Notes under the pieces: model-generated
Database searches by the model: none
Seen by the model: the letters and a program-made list of their open reading frames with translations, nothing else
Told to the model about the DNA's origin: nothing
Shown here: positions 48,301-59,539 of the stretch, piece after piece
Layout: each line of letters starts with the position of its first letter
How positions within the stretch are numbered: position 1 is the stretch's first letter
Assembly: GCA_036924085.1 (NCBI GenBank)
Contig: JAVGWX010000012.1
Coordinates: 31,554,979 to 31,618,978, forward strand
DNA length: 64,000 bases
Direction: 5' to 3'
Source: Ariolimax columbianus
Lineage: Eukaryota; Mollusca; Gastropoda; Stylommatophora; Arionidae
Position numbers and translations under genes: made by a program

Positions 48301-51300
48301 TAAGACATGAGTAGATGGAAGCAGGCTAAGACATGAGTAGATGGCTGCAGGCTAAGACATGAGTAGATGGCTGCAGGCTAAGACATGAGTAGATGGAAGC
48401 AGGCTAAGACATGAGTAGATGGCTGCAGGCTAAGACATGAGTAGATGGAAGCAGGCTAAGACATGAGTAGATGGCTGCAGGCTAAGACATGAGTAGATGG
48501 CTGCAGGCTAAGACATGAGTAGATGGAAGCAGGCTAAGACATGAGTAGATGGAAGCAGGCTAAGACATGAGTAGATGGAAGCAGGCTAAGACATGAGTAG
48601 ATGGAAGCAGGCTAAGACATGAGTAGATGGCTGCAGGCTAAGACATGAGTAGATGGAAGCAGGCTAAAACACGAGTAGATGGAAGCAGGCTAAGACATGA
48701 GTAGATGGCTGCAGGCTAAAACATGAGTAGATGGAAGCAGGCTAAGACATGAGTAGATGGCTGCAGGCTAAAACATGAGTAGATGGAAGCAGGCTAAGAC
48801 ATGAGTAGATGGAAGCAGGCTAAGACATGAGTAGATGGAAGCAGGCTAAGACATGAGTAGATGGAAACAGGCTAAGACATGAGTAGATGGAAACAGGCTA
48901 AGACATGAGTAGATGGAAGCAGGCTAAGACATGAGTAGATGGAAGCAGGCTAAGACATAAGTAGATGGAAGCAGGCTAAGACATGAGTAGATGGAAGCAG
49001 GCTAAGACATGAGTAGATAGAAGCAGGCTAAGACGAGTAGATGGAAGCAGGCTAAGACATGAGTAGATGGCTGCAGGCTAAGACATGAGTAGATGGCTGC
49101 AGGCTAAAACATGAGTAGATGGAAGCAGGCTAAGACATGAGTAGATGGAAGCAGGCTAAGACATGAGTAGATGGCTGCAGGCTAAGACATGAGTAGATGG
49201 CTGCAGGCTAAGACATGAGTAGATGGAAGCAGGCTAAGACATGAGTAGATGGAAGCAGGCTAAAACATGAGTAGATGGCTGCAGGCTAAGACATGAGTAG
49301 ATGGAAGCAGGCTAAGACATGAGTAGATGGAAACAGGCTAAGACATGAGTAGATGGAAGCAGGCTAAGACATGAGTAGATGGAAGCAGGCTAAGACATGA
49401 GTAGATGGAAGCAGGCTAAGACATGAGTAGATGGCTGCAGGCTAAGACATGAGTAGATGGAAACAGGCTAAGACATGAGTAGATGGAAGCAGGCTAAAAC
49501 ATGAGTAGATGGAAGCAGGCTAAGACATGAGTAGATGGAAGCAGGCTAAGACATAAGTAGATGGAAGCAGGCTAAGACATGAGTAGATGGAAGCAGGCTA
49601 AGACATGAGTAGATAGAAGCAGGCTAAGACGAGTAGATGGAAGCAGGCTAAGACATGAGTAGATGGCTGCAGGCTAAGACATGAGTAGATGGCTGCAGGC
49701 TAAAACATGAGTAGATGGAAGCAGGCTAAGACATGAGTAGATGGAAGCAGGCTAAGACATGAGTAGATGGCTGCAGGCTAAGACATGAGTAGATGGCTGC
49801 AGGCTAAGACATGAGTAGATGGCTGCAGGCTAAGACATGAGTAGATGGCTGCAGGCTAAGACATGAGTAGATGGCTGCAGGCTAAGACATGAGTAGATGG
49901 CTGCAGGCTAAGACATGAGTAGATGGAAGCAGGCTAAGAAAGGGGTAGATGGAAGCAGGCTAAGACATGAGTAGATGGCTGCAGGCTAAGACATGAGTAG
50001 ATGGAAGCAGGCTAAGACATGAGTAGATGGAAGCAGGCTAAAACATGAGTAGATGGAAACAGGCTAAGACATGAGTAGATGGAAGCAGGCTAAGACATGA
50101 GTAGACGGAAGCAGGCTAAGACATGAGTAGATGGAAGCAGGCTAAGACATGAGTAGATGGAAGCAGGCTAAAACATGAGTAGATGGAAACAGGCTAAGAC
50201 ATGAGTAGATGGAAGCAGGCTAAGACACGAGTAGATGGAAGCAGGCTAAGACATGAGTAGATGGAAGCAGGCTAAGACATGAGTAGATGGAAACAGGCTA
50301 AGACATGAGTAGATGGAAGCAGGCTAAGACATGAGTAGATGGAAGCAGGCTAAGACATGAGTAGATGGAAGCAGGCTAAGACATGAGTAGATGGCTGCAG
50401 GCTAAGACATGAGTAGATGGAAACAGGCTAAGACATGAGTAGATGGAAGCAGGCTAAAACATGAGTAGATGGAAGCAGGCTAAGACATGAGTAGATGGAA
50501 GCAGGCTAAGACATGAGTAGATGGAAGCAGGCTAAGACATGAGTAGATGGAAGCAGGCTAAGACATGAGTAGATGGCTGCAGGCTAAGACATGAGTAGAT
50601 GGAAGCAGGCTAAGACATGAGTAGATGGAAGCAGGCTAAAACATGAGTAGATGGAAGCAGGCTAAGACATGAGTAGATGGAAGCAGGCTAAGACATGAGT
50701 AGATGGAAGCAGGCTAAGACATGAGTAGATGGAAGCAGGCTAAGACATGAGTAGATGGCTGCAGGCTAAGACATGAGTAGATGGAAGCAGGCTAAGACAT
50801 GAGTAGATGGAAGCAGGCTAAGACATGAGTAGATGGCTGCAGACTAAAACATGAGTAGATGGCTGCAGGCTAAGACATGAGTAGATGGCTGCAGGCTAAA
50901 ACATGAGTAAATGGAAGCAGGCTAAGACATGAGTAGATGGCTGCAGGCTAAGACATGAGTAGATGGAAGCAGGCTAAGACATGAGTAGATGGAAGCAGGC
51001 TAAGACATGAGTAGATGGCTGCAGGCTAAAACATGAGTAGATGGAAGCAGGCTAAGACATGAGTAGATGGAAGCAGGCTAAGACATGAGTAGATGGAAGC
51101 AGGCTAAGACACGAGTAGATGGAAACAGGCTAAGACATGAGTAGATGGAAACAGGCTAAGACATGAGTAGATGGAAGCAGGCTAAGACATGAGTAGATGG
51201 AAGCAGGCTAAGACATAAGTAGATGGAAGCAGGCTAAGACATGAGTAGATGGAAGCAGGCTAAGACATGAGTAGATGGAAGCAGGCTAAGACGAGTAGAT

Positions 51301-54300
51301 GGAAGCAGGCTAAGACATGAGTAGATGGCTGCAGGCTAAGACATGAGTAGATGGCTGCAGGCTAAAACATGAGTAGATGGAAGCAGGCTAAGACATGAGT
51401 AGATGGAAGCAGGCTAAGACATGAGTAGATGGAAGCAGGCTAAGACATGAGTAGATGGAAGCAGGCTAAGACATGAGTAGATGGAAGCAGGCTAAGACAT
51501 GAGTAGATGGAAACAGGCTAAGACATGAGTAGATGGAAACAGGCTAAGACATGAGTAGATGGAAGCAGGCTAAGACATAAGTAGATGGAAGCAAGCTAAG
51601 ACATGAGTAGATGGAAGCAGGCTAAGACATGAGTAGATGGAAGCAGGCTAAGACATGAGTAGATGGAAGCAGGCTAAGACATGAGTAGATGGCTGCAGGC
51701 TAAGACATGAGTAGATGGAAGCAGGCTAAGACATGAGTAGATGGAAGCAGGCTAAGACATGAGTAGATGGCTGCAGACTAAAACATGAGTAGATGGCTGC
51801 AGGCTAAGACATGAGTAGATGGCTGCAGGCTAAAACATGAGTAAATGGAAGCAGGCTAAGACAGGAGTAGATGGAAGCAGGCTAAGACATGAGTAGATGG
51901 CTGCAGGCTAAGACATGAGTAGATGGAAGCAGGCTAAGACATGAGTAGATGGCTGCAGGCTAAAACATGAGTAGATGGAAGCAGGCTAAGACATGAGTAG
52001 ATAGAAGCAGGCTAAGACATGAGTAGATGGAAGCAGGCTAAGACATGAGTAGATGGAAACAGGCTAAGACATGAGTAGATGGAAACAGGCTAAGACATGA
52101 GTAGATGGAAGCAGGCTAAGACATGAGTAGATGGAAGCAGGCTAAGACATAAGTAGATGGAAGCAGGCTAAGACATGAGTAGATGGAAGCAGGCTAAGAC
52201 ATGAGTAGATGGAAGCAGGCTAAGACGAGTAGATGGAAGCAGGCTAAGACATGAGTAGATGGCTGCAGGCTAAGACATGAGTAGATGGCTGCAGGCTAAA
52301 ACATGAGTAGATGGAAGCAGGCTAAGACATGAGTAGATGGAAGCAGGCTAAGACATGAGTAGATGGCTGCAGGCTAAGACATGAGTAGATGGAAGCAGGC
52401 TAAGACATGAGTAGATGGAAACAGGCTAAGACATGAGTAGATGGAAACAGGCTAAGACATGAGTAGATGGAAGCAGGCTAAGACATGAGTAGATGGAAGC
52501 AGGCTAAGACGAGTAGATGGAAGCAGGCTAAGACATGAGTAGATGGCTGCAGGCTAAGACATGAGTAGATGGCTGCAGGCTAAAACATGAGTAGATGGAA
52601 GCAGGCTAAGACATGAGTAGATGGAAGCAGGCTAAGACATGAGTAGATGGCTGCAGGCTAAGACATGAGTAGATGGAAGCAGGCTAAGACATGAGTAGAT
52701 GGAAGCAGGCTAAGACATGAGTAGATGGAAGCAGGCTAAGACATGAGTAGATGGAAGCAGGCTAAAACATGAGTAGATGGAAGCAGGCTAAGACATGAGT
52801 AGATGGAAGCAGGCTAAGACATGAGTAGATGGCTGCAGGCTAAGACATGAGTAGATGGCTGCAGGCTAAGACATGAGTAGATGGCTGCAGGCTAAGACAT
52901 GAGTAGATGGCTGCAGGCTAAGACATGAGTAGATGGCTGCAGGCTAAGACATGAGTAGATGGCTGCAGGCTAAGACATGAGTAGATGGAAGCAGGCTAAG
53001 AAAGGGGTAGATGGAAGCAGGCTAAGACATGAGTAGATGGCTGCAGGCTAAGACATGAGTAGATGGAAGCAGGCTAAGACATGAGTAGATGGAAGCAGGC
53101 TAAAACATGAGTAGATGGAAACAGGCTAAGACATGAGTAGATGGAAGCAGGCTAAGACATGAGTAGATGGAAGCAGGCTAAGACATGAGTAGATGGAAGC
53201 AGGCTAAGACATGAGTAGATGGAAGCAGGCTAAAACATGAGTAGATGGAAACAGGCTAAGACATGAGTAGATGGAAGCAGGCTAAGACACGAGTAGATGG
53301 AAGCAGGCTAAGACATGAGTAGATGGAAGCAGGCTAAGACATGAGTAGATGGAAACAGGCTAAGACATGAGTAGATGGAAGCAGGCTAAGACATGAGTAG
53401 ATGGAAGCAGGCTAAGACATGAGTAGATGGAAGCAGGCTAAGACATGAGTAGATGGCTGCAGGCTAAGACATGAGTAGATGGAAACAGGCTAAGACATGA
53501 GTAGATGGAAGCAGGCTAAAACATGAGTAGATGGAAGCAGGCTAAGACATGAGTAGATGGAAGCAGGCTAAGACATGAGTAGATGGAAGCAGGCTAAGAC
53601 ATGAGTAGATGGAAGCAGGCTAAGACATGAGTAGATGGCTGCAGGCTAAGACATGAGTAGATGGAAGCAGGCTAAGACATGAGTAGATGGAAGCAGGCTA
53701 AAACATGAGTAGATGGAAGCAGGCTAAGACATGAGTAGATGGAAGCAGGCTAAGACATGAGTAGATGGAAGCAGGCTAAGACATGAGTAGATGGAAGCAG
53801 GCTAAGACATGAGTAGATGGCTGCAGGCTAAGACATGAGTAGATGGAAGCAGGCTAAGACATGAGTAGATGGAAGCAGGCTAAGACATGAGTAGATGGCT
53901 GCAGACTAAAACATGAGTAGATGGCTGCAGGCTAAGACATGAGTAGATGGCTGCAGGCTAAAACATGAGTAAATGGAAGCAGGCTAAGATAGGAGTAGAT
54001 GGAAGCAGGCTAAGACATGAGTAGATGGCTGCAGGCTAAGACATGAGTAGATGGAAGCAGGCTAAGACATGAGTAGATGGAAGCAGGCTAAGACATGAGT
54101 AGATGGCTGCAGGCTAAAACATGAGTAGATGGAAGCAGGCTAAGACATGAGTAGATGGAAGCAGGCTAAGACATGAGTAGATGGAAGCAGGCTAAGACAT
54201 GAGTAGATGGAAACAGGCTAAGACATGAGTAGATGGAAACAGGCTAAGACATGAGTAGATGGAAGCAGGCTAAGACATGAGTAGATGGAAGCAGGCTAAG

Positions 54301-56730
54301 ACATAAGTAGATGGAAGCAGGCTAAGACATGAGTAGATGGAAGCAGGCTAAGACATGAGTAGATGGAAGCAGGCTAAGACGAGTAGATGGAAGCAGGCTA
54401 AGACATGAGTAGATGGCTGCAGGCTAAGACATGAGTAGATGGCTGCAGGCTAAAACATGAGTAGATGGAAGCAGGCTAAGACATGAGTAGATGGAAGCAG
54501 GCTAAGACATGAGTAGATGGAAGCAGGCTAAGACATGAGTAGATGGAAGCAGGCTAAGACATGAGTAGATGGAAGCAGGCTAAGACATGAGTAGATGGAA
54601 ACAGGCTAAGACATGAGTAGATGGAAACAGGCTAAGACATGAGTAGATGGAAGCAGGCTAAGACATAAGTAGATGGAAGCAAGCTAAGACATGAGTAGAT
54701 GGAAGCAGGCTAAGACATGAGTAGATGGAAGCAGGCTAAGACATGAGTAGATGGAAGCAGGCTAAGACATGAGTAGATGGCTGCAGGCTAAGACATGAGT
54801 AGATGGAAGCAGGCTAAGACATGAGTAGATGGAAGCAGGCTAAGACATGAGTAGATGGCTGCAGACTAAAACATGAGTAGATGGCTGCAGGCTAAGACAT
54901 GAGTAGATGGCTGCAGGCTAAAACATGAGTAAATGGAAGCAGGCTAAGACAGGAGTAGATGGAAGCAGGCTAAGACATGAGTAGATGGCTGCAGGCTAAG
55001 ACATGAGTAGATGGAAGCAGGCTAAGACATGAGTAGATGGCTGCAGGCTAAAACATGAGTAGATGGAAGCAGGCTAAGACATGAGTAGATGGAAGCAGGC
55101 TAAGACATGAGTAGATGGAAGCAGGCTAAGACATGAGTAGATGGAAACAGGCTAAGACATGAGTAGATGGAAACAGGCTAAGACATGAGTAGATGGAAGC
55201 AGGCTAAGACATGAGTAGATGGAAGCAGGCTAAGACATAAGTAGATGGAAGCAGGCTAAGACATGAGTAGATGGAAGCAGGCTAAGACATGAGTAGATGG
55301 AAGCAGGCTAAGACGAGTAGATGGAAGCAGGCTAAGACATGAGTAGATGGCTGCAGGCTAAGACATGAGTAGATGGCTGCAGGCTAAAACATGAGTAGAT
55401 GGAAGCAGGCTAAGACATGAGTAGATGGAAGCAGGCTAAGACATGAGTAGATGGCTGCAGGCTAAGACATGAGTAGATGGAAGCAGGCTAAGACATGAGT
55501 AGATGGAAACAGGCTAAGACATGAGTAGATGGAAACAGGCTAAGACATGAGTAGATGGAAGCAGGCTAAGACATGAGTAGATGGAAGCAGGCTAAGACGA
55601 GTAGATGGAAGCAGGCTAAGACATGAGTAGATGGCTGCAGGCTAAGACATGAGTAGATGGCTGCAGGCTAAAACATGAGTAGATGGAAGCAGGCTAAGAC
55701 ATGAGTAGATGGAAGCAGGCTAAGACATGAGTAGATGGCTGCAGGCTAAGACATGAGTAGATGGAAGCAGGCTAAGACATGAGTAGATGGAAGCAGGCTA
55801 AGACATGAGTAGATGGAAGCAGGCTAAGACATGAGTAGATGGAAGCAGGCTAAAACATGAGTAGATGGAAGCAGGCTAAGACATGAGTAGATGGAAGCAG
55901 GCTAAGACATGAGTAGATGGCTGCAGGCTAAGACATGAGTAGATGGAAGCAGGCTAAGACATGAGTAGATGGAAGCAGGCTAAGACATGAGTAGATGGAA
56001 GCAGGCTAAGACATAAGTAGATGGAAGCAAGCTAAGACATGAGTAGATGGAAGCAGGCTAAGACATGAGTAGATGGAAGCAGGCTAAGACATGAGTAGAT
56101 GGAAGCAGGCTAAGACATGAGTAGATGGAAACAGGCTAAGACATGAGTAGATGGAAACAGGCTAAGACATGAGTAGATGGAAGCAGGCTAAGACACTAGT
56201 AGATGGAAGCAGGCTAAAACATGAGTAGATGGAAGCAGGCTAAGACATGAGTAGATGGAAGCAGGCTAAGACATGAGTAGATGGAAACAGGCTAATACAT
56301 GAGTAGATGGAAACAGGCTAAGACATGAGTAGATGGCTGCAGGCTAAGACATGAGTAGATGGAAGCAGGCTAAGACATGAGTAGATGGAAGCAGGCTAAG
56401 ACATGAGTAGATGGCTGCAGGCTAAGACATGAGTAGATGGCTGCAGGCTAAGTCATGAGTAGATGGAAGCAGGCTAAGACATGAGTAGATGGAAGCAGGC
56501 TAAGACATGAGTAGATGGAAGCAGGCTAAGACATGAGTAGATGGAAGCAGGCTAAGACATGAGTAGATGGAAGCAGGCTAAGACATGAGTAGATGGAAGC
56601 AGGCTAAGACATGAGTAGATGGCTGCAGGCTAAGACATGAGTAGATGGAAGCAGGCTAAGACACGAGTAGATGGAAGCAGGCTAAGACATGAGTAGATGG
56701 AAGCAGGCTAAGACATGAGTAGATGGCTGC

Positions 56731-56803
56731 TATCTGAGGTCACTTTAACCCTGGCAAATCGTCGTGTCAGATCATCCAACGCTTACATCGGAAGGTATAG
56801 CAG
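56731..56803. other. 73-bp non-repeat spacer at the right array border
   Basis: Starts with TATCTGAGGTCACTTT, which is in inverted orientation to GACCTCAG at the left border (16447-16454). It separates the array from an orphan 26-bp unit. Confidence 0.6.
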
Positions 56804-56832
56804 AGCAGGCTAAGACATGAGTAGATGGAAGC
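56804..56832. repeat. Orphan 26-bp unit outside the array
   Basis: A 29-bp stretch (1.1 units) identical to the array consensus, including CAGGCTAAG and GTAGATGG. It lies 73 bp beyond the array and directly before recognisable LINE RNase H sequence. Confidence 0.9.
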
Positions 56833-56845
56833 TGTAGATATCGCA

Positions 56846-57374
56846 GTCCTGCGGGGGGCTGGTGTGGATCTATTGCCCTATTCATGCCAGGGCTCCAGGC
56901 AACGAAAGAGCTGACATCCTGGCTTCACAAGGACCAATATTGGTACACCCCCTGTTTGTTGATGACACTGCAGTAAACGAATCTGGGATTCCCAGATTGC
57001 AGCGCTTTAAATCAAACTAAGTTCGATTGGAGTGGAGAAAATGGGAAACCGAACATACTGGTTACACCAAAAACGATGCCTATTACCAGTTGAACCGAAG
57101 AGAGCAGGTCGTTGTCTTCAGATTTCGCACTGGCCACAATAGACTGAGGTACCACCTATTCAACAAATTGAAGATTGGGTGTACCGACGAATGCCCGTGC
57201 GGTACCGGTAAAATGACCGCTGAACATCTGCTGCAGAACTGTCCGACATACGAGGATCAGAGAGAGCAGATGTGGCCATCACCAGTGGAACTACAAGACA
57301 AGCTCTATGGCAGTGGCGACAGCCTCAGGATGACCGCCGCTTTTTTCGAAAAAATAATGGTTACTGTCTGACTG
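56846..57374 (+). pseudogene. LINE ORF2 RNase H and C-terminal domain remnant
   Basis: One frame reads CGGLVWIYCPIHARAPGNER, ADILASQGPI, LVHPLFVDDTAVNESGIPRL, one in-frame stop near 57010, then WRKWETEHTGYTKNDAYYQL, NRREQVVVFRFRTGHNRLRY, HLFNKLKIG, CTDECPCGTGKMTAEHLLQN, CPTYEDQREQMW and KLYGSGDSLRMTAAFFEKI to the stop at 57369-57371. W-I-Y-C-P...H...GNERAD is the last catalytic part of a LINE RNase H, and CPCG...EHLLQNCP is the Cys/His knuckle typical after it. Only one stop interrupts 175 codons, so it is younger than the other remnants. An ATG-started piece of 114 codons (57027-57371) lies inside. The 5' part of the element ends at the orphan 26-bp unit and the array. Confidence 0.85.
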
Positions 57375-57378
57375 CGTA

Positions 57379-57397
57379 CGAAGAAGAAGAAGAAGTG
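57379..57397 (+). repeat. GAA-rich 3' tail of the LINE
   Basis: ACGAAGAAGAAGAAGAAG lies about 8 bp after the LINE stop codon, as expected for the 3' end of a LINE with a simple-repeat tail. Type B SINEs in this window end in a similar GAA tail. Confidence 0.65.
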
Positions 57398-58296
57398 GAG
57401 CGAATGAGAGGCCCGAGCTGGAGTGTGTACAACCAAAAAGCTACAGGTACCATCCGTGTTCACACCCCTCGCCATTTACTGAGAGGAAACTAAGCGCCTA
57501 GGGTTTGCCCGGAGTACAGTGATGTCGATGCAAACAGAGTAGAAGAATGCTGCATGTAGTCACAGTGCCCTGTCCAGAAAAAGGTTGACGATACCTGAAT
57601 GAGCCGAGGTGTCGTAAGACGTATAAGTTGGGTTTTCCTCTCTTACCTCACTCCTACAATGACACTCTTGCATAACTTTAACGCGCGCTCTCATGGTGAG
57701 ACCCTCCAATTGAACTTTGGTTGGGCTGGCTTCTGAGAGCGCACAACCCTAACATAGGTACATTCAGATGCACACATACATCCAAGCACTGGTTTATGCG
57801 TCCTAATATCGCCCAGTTGACTACGGTCTGGGGTGTAATAGGCGTGCCCCCGCCAGTAGAAACAAGTGAGGCAAACACATAAAATAAAAAAAGAGAACCG
57901 GATGCATTTTGCGGTCACCAAAACCTGTTTTCTTAAATCTCAGTTGACTTTCGCGCCGACCGGAAATCACAAAACTCTTGTAGACGGTTTCTAAAGCTTC
58001 GCCAGGCCCCGAGGCGAAAAACATTAGAATTAAGCCGCGCTCGCGGGCTTCCTCTATGCAGATTTGTAAACACATGCAACAAATGTGTGACGCCATTTAG
58101 ACCTGACACAGGCGCGTGACCTGATTTCGACCTGACACAGTGCCATGAACTTGACGGCCCATATGCAAGCAAGATTAATTTAAACAGAGTTCGACGTGAG
58201 AGCAGTAACAAATGTTAAAAACCGACATAATCTAAAAATGCATGCTTCTGTTTTGTTCCTAAGAATGGACTTCCCGTGGCTGATCTGTCTATCTCG
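57398..58296. other. No gene recognised
   Basis: Several overlapping short minus-strand ORFs (66-92 codons, 57678-58211) show no known motif. One contains a hydrophobic stretch (SFFILCVCLTCFY), without further support. Confidence 0.4.
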
Positions 58297-58708
58297 TGTT
58301 CTTCTGCATTCGTTCTCAAACTCTCGCTACCAAGCCCTAAACAGGGATTTGCAAGTAGCAAGATGTACTTTGGGAAACGGGATGCATTGTTTCGCTGATT
58401 TACAGCTTGACTGCGATATTTGCACCTTTTGGTCCAACACATCCGACTTCAGCAAGCATTTTTTGAGTACCGGGTTAACATTCCCTCTTCGATCCCTTCT
58501 CCTTAGCCAGTCTGCCCTGCTGCAGCCTGTTATCCAGGATCACCACGTGGAGGTGTAGAAGGGTCTTGGCAGCTATGGTTCGCTGGCCCTGACACTAGCA
58601 GTCAGCTATGGGTCGCTGACCGCTGCAGCATCTTGATCCCTGATGGGGATCGAACCCAGCACCTTTTGGTTGTAAGCCGTGTCACTTAACCACTAGCCGA
58701 CGCCGTCC
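58297..58708 (-). mobile_element. SINE type B with tRNA-derived head, most complete copy
   Basis: On the minus strand: a tRNA-like head with box A CGGCTAGTGG (58690-58699) and box B GGTTCGATCCC (58646-58656), then GGGATCAAGATGCTGCAGCG, a middle with GATCCTGGATAACAGGCTGC, then CCCGGTACTCAAAAAATGCT, GGTAGCGAGAGTTTGAGAAC and a short GAAGAA end. About 410 bp. The head is nearly identical to that of the type A SINE at 2927-3182 (about five differences in 67 bases), but the body is unrelated. A plus-strand ORF here (58196-58558) is not a gene. Confidence 0.8.
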
Positions 58709-58795
58709 CCGGACTTTGCTTCTAAAAGTGACCAGCTCCAGTTGCGGACTTTGTTTCTAAAAGTGACCAGCTCCAGTTGCGGACTTTGCGTTGCA
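58709..58795. repeat. 35-bp tandem duplication, 2.3 copies
   Basis: GGACTTTGCTTCTAAAAGTG and ACCAGCTCCAGTTGC repeat twice with a single C/T change, followed by a partial third copy. It abuts the 5' end of the SINE. Confidence 0.85.
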
Positions 58796-59071
58796 TTTAA
58801 TAGAACATGTGAATGTGAAATATTCCAGGAATGTAACAAAAAAACAATCAGGCCGAATAAGAAACAAAACCCATAGCTATAAAACGTAAAGAGAAATACT
58901 ATCCGCGCCACAGCTGGGCCCAAGGATATTTAGGAAGATCCGCCTTTTCGATACATATTAACAATAGATCCACTGCAACAGTTAGTCTCTGTATCCAAGC
59001 ATTTTCAGTGGTTGTTTCAATAGCAATGGTTTTACATTGGTGGACTTTTACGGCATGATTGGTGGGTCACC
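58796..59071. other. No gene recognised
   Basis: A 76-codon minus-strand ORF (58693-58923) has a hydrophobic stretch but no recognisable family. Confidence 0.4.
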
Positions 59072-59430
59072 ATCTTCTTCTTCGTCGTTTCTTCTTAAAC
59101 TCCCGCTACCAGTCCCTAAAAAGGGACTTGCAGGTAATAGCATGTAGTCCAGTGAACAGAATGCGCTGTGTCGTTGTTTACAGCTATACAACGAGATTTG
59201 CACATTTTGGTCGGACACATTCGACTTCAGCATGCATTGTTTGGGTACTGAATTAGCCTCTCTTCTTCGATCCCTTCTCCTTAGCCAGTCTGCTCTGCTG
59301 CAGCCTGTTATCCAGGATCACCACGTGGAGATGTAGAAGGGTCATGGTAGCTCTAGTTCGCTGGCCATAACGATAGCAGTCAGATTTGGGTCTCTGACCG
59401 CTACATCCATGCACGGCTCAGCGTCTTGAT
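59072..59430 (-). mobile_element. SINE type B, head missing
   Basis: Minus-strand copy of the same body as 58297-58640: GATCCTGGATAACAGGCTGC, GACTGGCTAAGGAGAAGGGA, GGTAGCGGGAGTTTAAGAAG and a GAAGAAGAAG end. It is 5'-truncated near GATCAAGACGCTGAG. Confidence 0.75.
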
Positions 59431-59539
59431 TACCGTAGGTTACAGTGAATCTATTTGTTTCTTATAACTGCGTCATGTTTACCTAATTCTGTGGGAGCCA
59501 CATCAGTCATGTCGCTCTTTCGGCGTTCGTCCTAACAAG

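Larger units (their letters stand above)
16456..56730. repeat. Giant 26-bp minisatellite/satellite array, about 1,550 copies
   Basis: A single uninterrupted array of 40,275 bp. The unit is 26 bp with cores GTAGATGG and CAGGCTAAG. The consensus has 10 A, 9 G, 4 T and 3 C, so 73% purine on the plus strand. Common variants are GGAAGCAGG (main), GGCTGCAGG (creates a PstI site), GGAAACAGG, CTAAAACATG, GACATAAG, GACACGAG, GACACTAG, GACAGGAG, GAAAGGGG, and 24-bp units with GACGAG that lack AT. The variants recur in fixed order at long range, which shows higher-order repeats. TGA, TAG and TAA occur in the unit and 26 is not a multiple of 3, so no frame stays open. No spacer, gene or other insertion was seen inside. 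Confidence 0.98.

Noticed and set aside
16456..56730. CRISPR array
   Set aside because: The 26-bp units are directly adjacent with no unique spacers, and the context is eukaryotic transposon sequence.
16456..56730. Repeat-encoded protein gene in the 26-bp array
   Set aside because: The unit is not a multiple of three and contains TGA, TAG and TAA on plus and TAG on minus, so every frame closes within 78 bp.
57678..58211. Cluster of minus-strand ORFs
   Set aside because: Three overlapping frames of similar length with no motif, typical of chance ORFs.
58196..58558. 120-codon ORF as a gene
   Set aside because: It lies antisense on a type B SINE, and the matching region of other copies is not open.
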